Notes: generated by a model not told the origin, from the sequence alone. A DNA stretch of 64,000 nt from Sphingobacteriales bacterium (GCA_016711295.1 JADJTE010000005.1:372001-436000); one strand, 5' to 3'; numbered from the stretch's first letter, positions 39,179-52,656 are shown. Numbers and translations are program-made.

Positions 39179-41172
39179 TTATTTCAGCCGTTCCCACAGT
39201 GTTTTGGCTTGGGCGTTATTAGGTTCGCAATGCAATAAGTGGGCTATATACCGACGGGCTTCGCCTTGTTGTTGTTGTAACATTTTTAGAGCGGTCATGT
39301 TCAGCAGGGCTTGCGTATAGTCGGGGTCGTATTGTAGGGCGCGGAGGTAATATTGTTCGGCAGCAGCGAGTTTGCCTTGCGCTACACATAGATAGCCCAA
39401 ATTGGTGAGGGCTGATACGTGGCTGGGGCTTTCGCGCAATAAGGATTCTAATACTTGTTGTGCGCGTTCGGTTTGGTTGGTTTGCAGGTAAGCAGCACCT
39501 AATTTATTGTTAAAATCGGCTTGTAGGGGCAGTAGTTCTACGGCGCGTTCTAAGTAAGGCACGGCATCGGCATAGCCTTGTTGTTGCCAAAAAGCCTCGC
39601 CGATGCGATAAGCCGTCCAAGCGTCGCGTATATTTGATAGGCTCATTTTGTCGCTATACGCCACAATGCCCGCAAAATCGCCTTGTAAATAGCGCAAATG
39701 TATGTTTGGGTCGTATACATACAGCAGGTTATTTCCCGCTTGTTGTAGGTAATGAGCCGCCGAATCGAGGTGGCTTTTGTCGGTGTCATAACTCTCGAAA
39801 TAGTGCAAATATCCCTTGGCGCGGCTTAGGGCAGTAGGAAAGCCTCCGCTGGCAGCAACTAATCCGATAAACCGTTCTACGGCGTTGCGCTCACTATCGG
39901 CGATGGGGCGGCGGATAAAGTGGTCGTGTACGGTTACGTGCGGAATATCGATACTTGGCGAAGGAGGCATGTGACAGCCCGAACAATCATTATTGTTTTT
40001 GGCTACGCGCTGCGCCAAGGGCATAGAACAGGCTTGCGAAAGGGTGGGGGAGTTGGTATTGCTTGGCGCATTATTGGCGGTGCTTGGGTTTTTGGGTGTT
40101 TGTGGTGTGTTAGTGCTTGCTAAGTGGCAATTGAGGCAAGCCTTATTGAACTGCTCTTTGGGTGTTTGTTGTACGCTCACGTGTGGATTGTGGCAGTTGA
40201 GGCAAGTCATTTGGCTATTTTTATAACACGCGCTTTTAGTCAGGCGGTGTGCTTGTGATGCCATGATAAAATGCGTTTCTGCGCCATCATATTCGGGCAA
40301 ATAAGTATCCATCACACTGTTGAGGGGCATGGCGGGGCGAAAATCGGCAAATTCTTTGCCCTCCTGCAAGACCGATACACCTTGTAGGTGACAGCGGCGG
40401 CATACATCTAATTGCAATTCGCGAGGTAGGTGTCGCGGGTTTTACTATCGTATAATCAATACCTCGTGCGGTATCCACTATATTACCCGCTAATTTATCT
40501 TTTACATGCGCCTCGCCTGGCCCGTGGCACCGCTCACAGCCGATACCACTTGCTACGCTTAGGTATTTGTTTTCTGAACCAGCTACAAACTGCGGCAAAC
40601 TGTTGTGGCAAGTCATGCACTCCATTCCGATAATGCGGTGGAAGCGCGAATTAAAACCACCCGAAACCCGAGCCAAGTCCCAAATGCCCTTTGCGTATAA
40701 AATGTAATAGGTGCTTGGTACAAATAGCCGTTTTCGTCGTAGATGTGCGAGTTGGTATGCTGCCCCGAACCTATGATGTATTTTATATATTGTTCGCGAT
40801 AGTGTGTCGTGTCGGCTTGTTTGCCCAAACGATATTCGGCAATCCACATCGAATCGTTGCGCCAGAAAGGGCGGTAGTAAAATCGGAGATGCTATCATAT
40901 ACGGCGGTATGTGCGCCAAAATGGGCTGCGCTCTTGGCGTGGGTAGCGTGGTCAAATGACTGCCCCATACCTGTTTGTATAAATGTATCGTAGATATTCT
41001 GGTGGCAAGACCGACAAGTTTCCATGCCTACATAGCTTACGGTGTCATGTAGGTTGTGGTAGGGCAATAAATCGACAATAGGCTTGGGGTTGCTATCCGA
41101 GCGGCAATAGCTCAACAAGCAAAGTAGGGCACTTGCCCAAAGGATAGCCAGCAAATAAGAACGATAACACAT
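39179..41172 (-). CDS. Seven-haem c-type cytochrome with C-terminal TPRs (three frameshifts)
   Basis: About 660 residues after repair. A hydrophobic N-terminus ending LLSYCRSDS could be a lipobox. Seven CxxCH haem sites follow in order: CRSCH, CMTCH, CERCH, CRRCH, CLNCH, CLNCH and CSGCH. The C-terminal third is made of TPR units (AAHYLQQAGNNLLYVY, ALTNLGYLCVAQGKLAAAEQ, YYLRALQYDPDYTQALLNM). The frames change at the AAAA 40879-40882 (giving FYYRPFWRNDSMWIAEYRLG), at TTT 40690-40692 (TQKGIWDLARVSGGFN) and near 40437. It probably moves electrons at or outside the inner membrane. The redox partner and substrate are unknown; the DUF4249 gene lies upstream on the same strand. Confidence 0.82.
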
Positions 41173-41240
41173 GCGAAAAATAGCCTATGAAACGATTGGA
41201 CAGGGTAGTAGTGCTGCTTAGAGAAGGGTCGCCGCCAATT

Positions 41241-42065
41241 TTATTCTATCATTATCCGCCGCTCGTCGTAGCTCATGACGGTAAAAATACCTGTTCCGCC
41301 CATTATATTGCTGATAAGGCGAGCAGGGCGCGAAAATGCGCCTTGTGTGGCGAAAGTGGCGCGTTCGGCGGTTTCTAAAAAATCGTAATATTCGCGGCTG
41401 ATATTGTAGATGCGCACCAATACCTCATTTCCTACGGGATAGTCATAGGCTGTACCCGTCACAATGGTTTGCCCCGAAAAAATGAGGTCGGAAAAAGAGC
41501 GACTCAACACGGAGTCAGGACCAGACTCGCCCAAACGCGCTACGTAATAGCGATAATAATTGGTACTGAGCGAATCGTCGCTGAAATAGGTGAGTATAGA
41601 GGCTTTTGCCGAGTCGTTTTTGAAGTAAATAACAGTATCTATTGGCACCATAGGCAGTAATTTGGCAACTGCCGTAGCGGTTCGGTTGTCTGCCGTATCA
41701 TTGACATATAAATAATAGGCACCTGTATCGTTGGGGGCAACAATGCGGGGCGATATATAAATGCCAATGCTATCGAGATATTGTAAGGTATCCGCAATAC
41801 CGTTATGTGTAATGGTCACAAGGGCATTGCTAACGAAAGGCTGCTCTAATAACTCAAAATAAGAAACCGTCTCGCTCAATGATAATACATAGGGATAGCC
41901 AGGTGTGAGATAGCACTCTACAACTAATTCGCTCTCAATAGGCGGCAGGTCAATTTCGACTTCTTTTTCGCAGGCTACAAAAAAAGCACTAAGGCTCAAA
42001 AGGACTATCCAGAAAGGGCGCAACCAAGCGGCGGACTTGGGCGATATAGGGGGGCGCAATATCAT
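41241..42065 (-). CDS. DUF4249 lipoprotein
   Basis: About 274 residues from ATG 42065. A hydrophobic stretch ends in a lipobox-like SAFFVACEKEVEIDLP, so it is probably an outer-membrane or periplasmic lipoprotein. The pattern ESELVVECYLTPGYPYVLSL, NALVTITHNGI, LEQPFV and NEVLVRIYNISREYYDFLET is that of DUF4249 proteins, often found near TonB receptors in Bacteroidota. An in-frame ATG at 42095 lies upstream of the TATCTTTG box and is rejected. Because that box is 6 bp from 42065, a downstream TTG (about 42023, starting LRPFWIVLLSLSAFF) is also possible. Confidence 0.78.
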   Translation of the reverse strand: MILRPPISPKSAAWLRPFWIVLLSLSAFFVACEKEVEIDLPPIESELVVECYLTPGYPYVLSLSETVSYFELLEQPFVSNALVTITHNGIADTLQYLDSIGIYISPRIVAPNDTGAYYLYVNDTADNRTATAVAKLLPMVPIDTVIYFKNDSAKASILTYFSDDSLSTNYYRYYVARLGESGPDSVLSRSFSDLIFSGQTIVTGTAYDYPVGNEVLVRIYNISREYYDFLETAERATFATQGAFSRPARLISNIMGGTGIFTVMSYDERRIMIE

Positions 42066-42071
42066 ACAGTA

Positions 42072-42079
42072 AAGTTTGG
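42072..42079 (-). promoter_or_regulatory. -7 box of the DUF4249 gene
   Basis: Reverse strand TATCTTTG, 6 bp upstream of the ATG at 42065. It constrains the start codon and suggests a leaderless or very short leader message. Confidence 0.45.
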
Positions 42080-42339
42080 CACAAAGATACATCAACTTTG
42101 CCGTTTTTCGCAGATTTGTTGTAGGGTACTAAGCCTACTTTATAGTGAGCCTGAAAAATGGGGGAATATTTGAGCGGTTGGGGAGATATTTAGTGTATAT
42201 TTGCGGCGCATAGTGCCGAATACGAAAAATATAAGCACCTGACATAATGCCTAAATAGTGACCAATTTTTTTATTTTAATTTTTATTTAAATAAATTAAA
42301 ATATTTATATATATTTTATTGTTCTGCTGTGCCCACTGC

Positions 42340-42617
42340 CTACTATAAGCCCAACCCTCCCAAGCCTGGGAACAATTATTAGACGAATATGGGGCAAGCC
42401 AATTGGATAGAATGGTGCGATACCCTCATCAGTACATATTCTCCTATGCAAGCCCTATCAGCCACCCAATGGCAATATACAAGTATTAGGGTTGTTTTCG
42501 GGCGATACCACAGGAAGCGACCTATTTTTGTTTGCCTATCAGCCCGACGGCACCTTGTTATGGACCAACTATTATATGACCAATATAGCTATGCTGGGCG
42601 ATAGTTACAAGGACTGA
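42340..42617 (+). pseudogene. Remnant of a secreted propeller-type protein
   Basis: No long frame, but broken pieces have clear coding character. One frame gives AWEQLLDEYGASQLDRMVRY; another gives ATQWQYTSI; a third, ending at TGA 42615-42617, gives GLFSGDTTGSDLFLFAYQPD followed by GTLLWTNYYMTNIAMLGDSY. The last piece looks like a blade of the SBBP-type propellers found in the next gene. No start or signal peptide. I read it as a decayed fragment of a related gene. Confidence 0.45.
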
Positions 42618-42750
42618 ACAAGAGTAGAAAAACAAAAGTGGCACCTGACAACTTATCGCTGCCATACAGCGTTTATTAGTGCAGTTCAATACTACTTGCT
42701 AACTTTTGCCCTTTTTAAAACTTTGAGCATCAAAGTTAAATCCCTGCTGT

Positions 42751-45700
42751 ATGAAAAAAAAGCTTTTGCCCCATATTGTTGTCCTTTGGTCGGTATTTTG
42801 TTGTACTTTGGCGACACTTTGTTTGCCGACAGATTTAGATGGCACCACACGCCCCGTGTCGATGTCGCTGCCCTTAGATGCAGCCCGCCATTCCGCTAAT
42901 GTGCAAGCAGACTTGCCTGCAACATATAGTCATTTATCGATAGAACCTGCGCCAATAGATACGTCGCATAACCATTGCGATGGCGCACATACGCATAGCG
43001 CGGCAGGCGACCGAATTTGGTTTGAGGCAAACAAAGGTCAGTTTGACGCGCGAGTGCGTTACCGCGCCCAATTGCCCAATGCCTATTTATTTGCCGAAAA
43101 TAACTGTTTCACTTGGCTACTGCTACATGCCGACGACCTGCAAGCGGTGCATGATTGCAAGCACGCACCCAATTGCAATACGGCGGCTATCAAGGTTCGG
43201 CAACATGCCTTGCGCATGTCGTTTCTGAACGCCCACCACACACCCACGTTGAGCAATTCTGAACCCGCACCGCACTATCGCAACTACCTCAAAGGAAATA
43301 ATCCACAGCAGTGGCAGACGAGCGTGCCGCTATACGCCCAGCTCGATTATGCCCAACTCTACGACGGCATTGCGCTGCGCTTATATACGCGCCACGATGC
43401 CCTGAAATACGACCTCATCGTATCGGCGGGCAGCAATACCGACCAAATCCGATGGCACTACGAAGGGGCAGACAGCGTTTGGACGGATAAGGGCGGCAAT
43501 CTGCACGTAGGTAATAGCATCAACGACCTCATCGAACAAGCCCCCCTTTGTTATCAAATCATAGCAGGCAAACCCCAGCGCGTAGCAGCCCGCTTTGATA
43601 TTAGACCCGATAAAAGCATAGGCTTCGCATTTCCTGACGGCTATAATCGCACTTACGACCTCGTTATAGACCCCAGCGTGGTATTCTCGTCCTATACGGG
43701 TTCGGTTGCCGATAATTGGGGCACTACTGCTACACCAGCCGCCGATGGTAGCTTCTATTTGGGCAGTATAGCCTTTACCTTTGGCTATCCCGTCACGACG
43801 GGAGCTTTTGATGCGTCTTTCAACGGCGGCGATACGGATATATCCATCAGCAAATTTACTGCCAACGGCAATAATTTGCTCTACTCAACTTATATAGGCG
43901 GCGGGCGGTCTGAGTTTCCGCATAGCCTTATCGAAGCCGCTAATGCTGATTTGCTCATTTTAGGCACTACGGCTTCGAGCAATTATCCAACTACACCGAC
44001 GAGTTACGATACTAACTTCAATGGCGGTGACACCGAAGCATTTAGCGGCATCAACTACATGGGTGGTTCTGATATTGTCGTAACGCGCCTCAATGCGGCG
44101 GGTACGGGTTTGATAGGCTCGACCTATCTCGGTGGGAGCAATAATGATGGTTTGAATAATAGTATACTACGACACAATTATTCTGACGAAGCGCGAGGCG
44201 AAATAATGACCGATGCGGCGGGCAACGTATATATTGCATCTTGTACAGAATCGAACAATTTTCCGATGGTCAATGGTTTTCAGAACACCAACGGCGGCGA
44301 TTTAGATGCTTGTATAGTCAAATTTACGGCTGATTTGAGCGATATTGTATGGAGCAGCTACTTGGGGGGCAGCGAAGATGATGCAGCCTATTCGGTCAAA
44401 ATAGACCCCGCGGACGGAGACGTTTTTGTAGGCGGAGGTACGCGCAGTAGCAATTTTTTTGACGGTGCAAACGGATTTGATACCTCACAAAACGGTGGCG
44501 AAGCAGACGGATTTATTGCCCGCATCAGCGCGAATGGCTCTGCCGTGCTCAATGCCACCTATTTGGGTACGACAGAGTACGACCAAGCCTATTTTATCGA
44601 GTTTGACGAGGCATTAAATGTATATGCCTTTGGGCAAACTTCGGGCAATTATCCGGTGAGTAGTGGCGTGTATAGCAATGCCAATAGCGGGCAATTTATA
44701 CATTGTTTGAGCAATAATTTGGGCAACAGTCTGTTTTCGACCGTCTTTGGGCGCGGCGACGGCGACCCCGACATAGTGCCTTCTGCTTTTTTGATAGATG
44801 TATGCGACCGAATTTATGTGTCGGGTTGGGGCGGGCAGGTCAATAGCGGGCAGCCGGGTAGTACTACTACGGGTATGCCCATTACGCCGGGTGCATTTCA
44901 GTCTTTTACCGATGGTAGTGATTTTTATTTTATGGTACTTGACGAAAATGGTGCCGATTTGGAGTATGCCACCTATTTTGGTGCGTCGGGCGGCGGACCC
45001 GAACACGTAGACGGCGGTACGAGCCGTTTTGACAAAAAGGGAGTTATATACCAAGCAGTTTGTGCGGGCTGTGGGGCATTCAGTAGCTTTCCTACTACGG
45101 GCGGGGCTTGGTCGCAGACCAACAATAGCGGTAATTGCAATGCGGGAGCTATCAAATTTGCTTTCGAACCACCGCTGACCATAGCCGCTTCTGCGGTATT
45201 GCCCGGTGCAGCAGGGTGTGCCCCTTTTGTCGTTACGTTTGGGAGCAGCAGTTTTAACGCCAGCGAATTGGAATGGTCGATAGACGGAGTAGTGGTAAGC
45301 GACGATTTAAATTTTGTCCATACCTTTACCGAAACGGGCACTTATATCGTGCAATTGATAGCTTCTAACAATGCTACGTGCAATTTAGCCGATACCACCA
45401 TTAGCGTTATAACGGTCATAGACCCATTATCTCTAACTGCCGAATTTACGCCTGTGGTAGACTGTATCAATTTTACAGCTACTTTTAATCCGACCGAAAC
45501 AGCGGGCAATCATTTCTGGAATTTGGGCAATGGACAATTTGCCACTATCAGCAATCCAAGTGCTACTTATCCATCAGAGGGCACTTATACCATCACGCAT
45601 ATTATTACGAGCAACGTACCGAACTGCCCCGCAGCCGATACGGTAACGCAAACTATCCTTATTGCGCCACCCGTCACCGCCCAATTTGTAGCGTCCGATA

Positions 45701-46930
45701 CGCTGGGTTGTATTCCTTTGGCGGTGCAATTTAACAATACGAGCATCAATGCCACCGAAGGCTATATTTGGGATTTGGGCAATGGGCAAACAAGCACAGA
45801 TACCAACCCTACGGCTATCTATACGACCGAAGGAACTTATACCGTATCGCTAACGGCTGCTAACCCCGAAAGTTGTAACGGCACAGACCTATTTGTAGCA
45901 ACCGTCACCGCCTTAGATACCGTTATCGTTGCCGACTTTACCTATACCTTGCCCGGACTATGCGACCCCTTGACGGTTCAGTTTGCTACGCCCCTCAATC
46001 CGATGCTCGATTTTGCGTGGCAATTTGGCGATAGCACCAGCGCAGGCGACCTGACCGACGTGGCGCATACCTATACCGCACCAGCACCTATACCGCCCTA
46101 CTTATTGCCGACTCGCCTTGTGCCGAGCCCGATTCCGTAGAGAGACCTTTACAATTGCTGCACCTCCTATCGTATCGGGCGACATCGTATTGCTACCCGA
46201 CAGCGGCTGCCCGCCCTTGGACGTATCCTTGCAAGCTACGGGCAATGGCACTGCTTATACGTGGCTAATGGGCGATAGCACCACTATCAGCGGCACTACG
46301 GCGGTGCATAGCTATACCCAATCGGGTATTTATACCATACAACTCATTGTCAGCGACCCCAATACCTGCAATTTGGCAGACACTACCACTACCAGCGTCT
46401 CCGTATTTGAATACGCCGATGCGCTGTTTGAAATGAGCACAAATATTATTGAACTCAACGATACGGTATCTTTCGACAATTTGAGCACTAATGCGGATAG
46501 CTATTTATGGAATTTTGGCGATGGAACAAGCGATACCCTATTTGAGCCGCAGCACCAATTTGCGCAGTTGGGCATGTTACAAGTTTGCCTCGATGCCATC
46601 AATACACAACAATGCAACGACCAATATTGCTTGCCTATTCAGGTAATACCAGTAATTAATATCGGTGTTCCAACGGCATTTTCGCCCAATGGCGATAACC
46701 TGAACGATATTTTATATGTAGAAGGACGCGCAAATATCAGCCTCATGACATTTCGCATCTTTAATCGATGGGGCGAATTAGTATTTGAAACTAACGACCC
46801 GCAGCAAGGCTGGGACGGCACCTATCGCCAATCAGCCCAAGATATGGACGCATTTGCTTATACCTTGGTCGCGCAATTGGTCAGCGGGCGACAAGTGACC
46901 GCGCAAGGCAATATTACCTTGGTGCGGTGA
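42751..46930 (+). CDS. Large T9SS surface protein: DUF7948-type head, SBBP propeller, PKD repeats, type B sorting tail (frameshifted)
   Basis: About 1,390 residues. Signal peptide (KKKLLPHIVVLWSVFCCTLA); a head domain (about 90-310: WFEANKGQFDARVRYRAQLP ... YDLVIDPSVVFSSYTGS); an SBBP-type propeller region (about 320-800: FTANGNNLLYSTYIGGG, VKFTADLSDIVWSSYLGGSE); then at least five PKD domains (LEWSIDGVVVSDDLNFVHTF, GYIWDLGNGQTS, SYLWNFGDGTSD). It ends in the gliding-associated C-terminal domain (VPTAFSPNGDNLNDILYVEG, FNRWGELVFETND, GWDGTY). Two small shifts near 46097 and 46147 break it. It should be exported by T9SS and shown on the surface, perhaps as an adhesin. Confidence 0.85.
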
Positions 46931-47121
46931 TAAGTATTGAAATGACTGCAGTGCAAAAAGTCATCTTAAAAAAATGTTTATTGATTAAAAAATGTATTAA
47001 ATTTTAAAAATCAATCGTTTATGTATTGAGATTAAATTTAATTTATGTTAATTTTGCCTTTTTTGCACGGTAGTCTTGAAATTATTTTTTTTAAATATTT
47101 AATATGTGTATTAATTTTATC

Positions 47122-48672
47122 ATGAAACAGATAACTTGGCTCTCATTCTTTTTGTTGATAGGACAAACTGTATATTCGCAAATATTTAATCCTTTGTTAG
47201 CAAATATGTTGCAAGATACCCTTGATACTTATGTAGCGCAAATTGGCAATATAAAGGGTATGGAAGCATCGGTATATATACCGGAGCAGGGTATTTGGAC
47301 GGGCATAGCGGGGGACTCTTATACTGGGCAGCCCATTACATCAGATATGCGTATGGGTATTGCCAGCAATACTAAATTGTTTGTAGCAACAACATTATTA
47401 TTACTCGAAGAAGAGAATGTACTGAGTTTAAATGACCCATTGAGCCAATGGCTGCCTGCCTACGACAATATTAATCCGAATATTACGATTGAGCAACTGC
47501 TCCGCCACACAAGTGGTATCTCTGACCCTATTTTTGTTTCTCCATGGATGGATACGATTATGGCAAACCCAACACGGGTTTTTACCCCCGAAGAGGTAGT
47601 AGGCTGGGTGGCTGCACCTATGTTTGCACCTGGAACGAGTTGGGGTTATTCTAATATCAACTATATATTAGCAGGTATGGTAGCTCAAAGTGCTACGGGG
47701 GAGCATATATCGCAACATATCCGCAACCATATTTTGGTGCCCTTAAATATGGATAGCACTTTTTATGATGTGCAAGAACCAGAAAATGGCGTACTTGCCC
47801 ACCGGTGGTGGAATGGCGTAGATTATAACGATACTTCGCGGGTAGGTTTGAACACTGCTGGCGGCTGTGCGGGGTCTCTTTTTTCTACCTCTTGCGAAAT
47901 GGTACAATGGTATAATGCCTTGTTTAGCGGACAATTGTTAAGCCAAGCCTCCTTTAATAAAATGACCACTTTTGTTTCTACCAATGCCCCGACTTATCAA
48001 TATGGTTTGGGTTTAGCTCGCGAGACAACACAAGGAAAAACCTATTGGGGGCACGGCGGTTCTACTTGGGGCTACCGAAGCAAAATGATACAAGATACTT
48101 GTTCGGGAGTATCGGTTTGTGGTTTGACTAACTCCTATCCGTCGGGCATGGACGCAGTTACATTTTTACTGTATCGTGTGGTCAAAAATCATATTCCGGG
48201 TTGTGCCGATAGTCTAAACGGACTCAATGCTGTTTGCGCGGGTACAAACGATGTTATCTATAGCGTACCACCCATTCTCAATGCTTCTTCTTATATTTGG
48301 GTTTTGCCTTCGGGCGCAGTAGGTAGCAGCAATACAAATAGTATTTCGGTCGATTTTGAACCAGGAGCTACATCGGGCAATATCACTGTGCGAGGAGTAA
48401 ATGATTACGGAACCGGTGGTTTTGCACAGCTATATGTAAGCGTACAAGCAATGCCTATGCCCACCATTGCCCAAAATGGCACGATAGCTTCCTCTGCTAT
48501 TGTATGTGCCAACCAAACCTATACGTATAGCACGCCCAATATTGCGGGTAGTACCTACAATTGGACAGCGATAGGCGGGACGATCACCAACGGGCAAGGA
48601 ACGCATACTATTTCGGTGCAATGGGGTGACGGCGTAGCAGGAGCAGTGTCAGTAGAGCAGAGCGTACCCTAA
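47122..48672 (+). CDS. Secreted serine beta-lactamase-like hydrolase with PKD-like tail
   Basis: A 516-residue protein from ATG 47122 (signal MKQITWLSFFLLIGQTVYSQ). The first 370 residues are a class C beta-lactamase/D-Ala-D-Ala carboxypeptidase fold: nucleophile motif SNTK in GIASNTKLFVATTLL, second motif YSN in SWGYSNINYILAGM, and HGG in YWGHGGSTWGYRSK replacing KTG. Residues about 375-515 form two Ig/PKD-like repeats (CAGTNDVIYSVPPILNASSY, CANQTYTYSTPNIAGSTYNW). It stops without a recognisable T9SS tail, so the 3' end may be truncated or shifted. Substrate could be peptidoglycan peptides or esters. Confidence 0.82.
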   Translation: MKQITWLSFFLLIGQTVYSQIFNPLLANMLQDTLDTYVAQIGNIKGMEASVYIPEQGIWTGIAGDSYTGQPITSDMRMGIASNTKLFVATTLLLLEEENVLSLNDPLSQWLPAYDNINPNITIEQLLRHTSGISDPIFVSPWMDTIMANPTRVFTPEEVVGWVAAPMFAPGTSWGYSNINYILAGMVAQSATGEHISQHIRNHILVPLNMDSTFYDVQEPENGVLAHRWWNGVDYNDTSRVGLNTAGGCAGSLFSTSCEMVQWYNALFSGQLLSQASFNKMTTFVSTNAPTYQYGLGLARETTQGKTYWGHGGSTWGYRSKMIQDTCSGVSVCGLTNSYPSGMDAVTFLLYRVVKNHIPGCADSLNGLNAVCAGTNDVIYSVPPILNASSYIWVLPSGAVGSSNTNSISVDFEPGATSGNITVRGVNDYGTGGFAQLYVSVQAMPMPTIAQNGTIASSAIVCANQTYTYSTPNIAGSTYNWTAIGGTITNGQGTHTISVQWGDGVAGAVSVEQSVP

Positions 48673-48854
48673 TTTATAACAATGTGACTATCATGGTTGG
48701 ATATCAGAGATAGAAATGCTTGGCAAGCGGTTGTGTAAATATAGTTAATGAAAAAAACTTAAAAATATTAAATAAAATATATACTAATATTTTTTAATAG
48801 AATAAACTTTAATCACTTGCTAAAAATTATTTTATATAGTAAATATATTTTGAT

Positions 48855-49409
48855 ATGCGCAATATTTTTTCTGCCATTGCCTTAGCTTTGGGCTTGGGCA
48901 ATACGGCACCCGCCCAAGCACCCACCGCCCAATCTGTTTATGATTTTATGCTGAACGACATTGATGGCAATCCCGTCAGTTTATGTAAGTATGAGGGCTA
49001 TGTTATGGTCATTGTCAATGTAGCCAGCAAATGCGGTTTAACGCCCCAATACAAAGAGCTACAAGCATTTTACGAGCAAAATGCCGATAATAAGGTGGTT
49101 GTGCTGGGTTTTCCCGCCAACGATTTTCTATGGCAGGAGCCGGGCACCGACGAAGAAATAAGATCTTTTTGTAGCCACAATTATGGCGTAACCTTCCCGA
49201 TTTTTTCCAAAATTTCGGTCAAGGGCAGCGACCAACACCCCTTATACAGCTATTTGACCCAAAAGTCGCAGAACGGTTCAATAGATGACAACGTAAGCTG
49301 GAATTTCCAAAAATTCTTAATCGATAGAAAAGGGAAAGTTGTCCGTTCTTTTAGCCCCAAAACCTCAATTTTATCCGATGAGGTGAAAGCGGCGATAGCG
49401 GATTTGTAA
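48855..49409 (+). CDS. Glutathione peroxidase family protein (Cys type)
   Basis: A 184-residue protein with a signal-like start (MRNIFSAIALALGLGNTAPA), so probably exported. The GPx core shows IVNVASKCGLTPQYKELQAF with the peroxidatic Cys, GFPANDFLWQEPGTDEEI with the conserved Gln of QEPG, and VSWNFQKFLIDRKGKVV with the Trp-Asn pair. The Cys of the usual FPCNQF is Ala here, while FCSHNYGVTF keeps a Cys that may resolve the disulfide. It should reduce peroxides using thioredoxin-like donors. A strong hairpin follows the stop. Confidence 0.9.
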   Translation: MRNIFSAIALALGLGNTAPAQAPTAQSVYDFMLNDIDGNPVSLCKYEGYVMVIVNVASKCGLTPQYKELQAFYEQNADNKVVVLGFPANDFLWQEPGTDEEIRSFCSHNYGVTFPIFSKISVKGSDQHPLYSYLTQKSQNGSIDDNVSWNFQKFLIDRKGKVVRSFSPKTSILSDEVKAAIADL

Positions 49410-49413
49410 TACT

Positions 49414-49438
49414 TTTATCGTCTTAGGAAGACGATAAA
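49414..49438. terminator. Hairpin after the glutathione peroxidase gene
   Basis: A perfect 11-bp stem TTTATCGTCTT / AAGACGATAAA with a 3-nt loop, starting 5 bp after the stop codon. No T tract follows, so it may protect the 3' end rather than terminate by itself. Confidence 0.6.
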
Positions 49439-49625
49439 CACACGCGCACCCATTTATTCTTTTAGGTGAGTGAGATTTATTATTATGGGTTATTGGGAGT
49501 ACTCTGTTTGCGCAATAGAAATCTATTTTGGACTTAGGTGCGATATAATAAGCAATCAAAACAAAGATATCGAGGAATAGCGATTGTTCTGACACCGCTA
49601 TTACGCCCTATTTCGCGGACAAGCC

Positions 49626-49655
49626 TTTAATTCTGAGCAAAAAAACGTAACTTTG
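49626..49655 (+). promoter_or_regulatory. Promoter of the der-holA operon
   Basis: TAACTTTG at 49648-49655 with TTTA at 49626-49629, spacer 18 nt. It lies 57 bp before the der ATG. Confidence 0.55.
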
Positions 49656-49712
49656 CGGCTCAATTGGCGCGAGGGCTTATTTTTGCGTCTATATGTTTTT
49701 ATATTTATATAT

Positions 49713-51436
<1,724 letters not shown>

Positions 51437-51437
<1 letters not shown>

Positions 51438-52439
51438 TGACCTATGAAGAAGTAATGCGCGAGCTAACACAGCAGAAATACCGCCCCGTCTATCTGCTAC
51501 AAGGCGACGAACCGTATTTTATCGACCGCATAGCGCACTATATCGAAACACACGTCTTGTCAGAAGCAGACAAGGCATTTAATCAATCGGTATTATATGG
51601 CAAAGATATAGACCCCGATACCGTCATCGCGTCGGCTTGCCGCTACCCGATTATGGCAGCTAATCAAGTGCTTATCGTCAAGGAAGCACAAAACCTGAAA
51701 GATATTGGCAAACTACAGGGCTATGCCGAAAAACCATTGGCAAGCACCATTTTAGTCTTGGTCAATAAAGGAAAGGCGGTTGCATCTAATACCAAGCTAT
51801 ACAAGGCAATAGAGGCAAAAGGGGCAGTCGTGAGCGCGGCTAAATTGCCCGAAAGTCAAGTATCGGCTTGGGTACAGAAATATGTAAGTGCCCAAAAACG
51901 CAGCATAGCACCCGACGCATGCCCCTCATCGCCGAATATAGCGGCAACGACTTGCAGCCAATAGCCAACGAGTTAGACAAATTGATGCTGCTCGTATCAG
52001 CACCCAACGCCATTAGTGCCCAACATATCGAAGACAATCTCGGTATCAGCAAAGAGTATAACTTGTTTGAATTGCAAAGGCACTTGCCAAGCGCAATAGC
52101 TCTAAATCGTTTGCCATTGCATCTCATTTTGCCCAACACCCCAAAACAACTCCCTTAGTGGTAGTCGTAGGTAGTTTATATCGGTTTTTTAGCCGATTAT
52201 ATATCTATCACCATCAGCGCGGCAAATCTGATGCCGAAGCCGCCCAAGCTATGGGTATGAAAAACGCCTATTTTCTCAATGAATACCGCGATGCGGCTGC
52301 CAAATTTACCCTCGTGCAAACCTGCCGCGTCATTAACCTGCTCCACCAATACGACCTAAAATCAAAAGGCATAGATTGTACCACCGATGCCCCCGATTTG
52401 ATGATAGAAATGACCTATCGAATACTGAACGTGCCTTGA
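51437..52439 (+). CDS. holA: DNA polymerase III subunit delta (two frameshifts)
   Basis: About 335 residues. Start MTYEEVMRELTQQKYRPVYL, with LLQGDEPYFIDRIAHYIETH marking the AAA+ clamp-loader N-domain; SACRYPIMAANQVLIVKEAQ, and IAEYSGNDLQPIANELDKLM. The C-domain has VVVVGSLYRFFSRLYIYHHQ and ends DLMIEMTYRILNVP. Breaks: near 51918 (one C missing, DAMPLIAEYSG) and at AAA 52076-52078 (one A missing, ELQKALAKRNSSKSFAIASH). HolA opens the sliding clamp. It overlaps the der stop by one base (TAATG), so the two are coupled. Confidence 0.9.
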
Positions 52440-52480
52440 TAGGGTCGGAATGTACTACGTATATGTTTATATGAAATTAT

Positions 52481-52593
52481 GTAACTATTTAGGGTATAGG
52501 GTTTTGGGTATGGGGTAATGAACAATACTTATCTAATAATGCCTGACATCGCTGCATATTCGATTAGTTCCCCCTACAAGGCTAAATAGTTAC
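52481..52593. mobile_element. MITE-like element, copy D (113 bp, inverted)
   Basis: Perfect 12-bp inverted ends; the interior is the reverse complement of copies B and C. The 8-bp flanks (GAAATTAT and CATTTTTT) do not match, so either the duplication has decayed or the copy arose by recombination. Confidence 0.8.
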
Positions 52594-52656
52594 CATTTTT
52601 TAACTTAAAAACCGCTATCGAAGCGCGGCAGAATGAGCGGCAACTAAAAATTTGCG

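Noticed and set aside
42250..42262. CCTAAATAGTGAC, resembling a MITE right end
   Set aside because: No matching left end within a sensible distance and no target duplication; may be a solo remnant but cannot be supported.
42389..42604. 71-codon ATG frame taken as a separate gene
   Set aside because: Coding character jumps between frames here; it fits a decayed fragment of a propeller-type protein rather than a real small gene.
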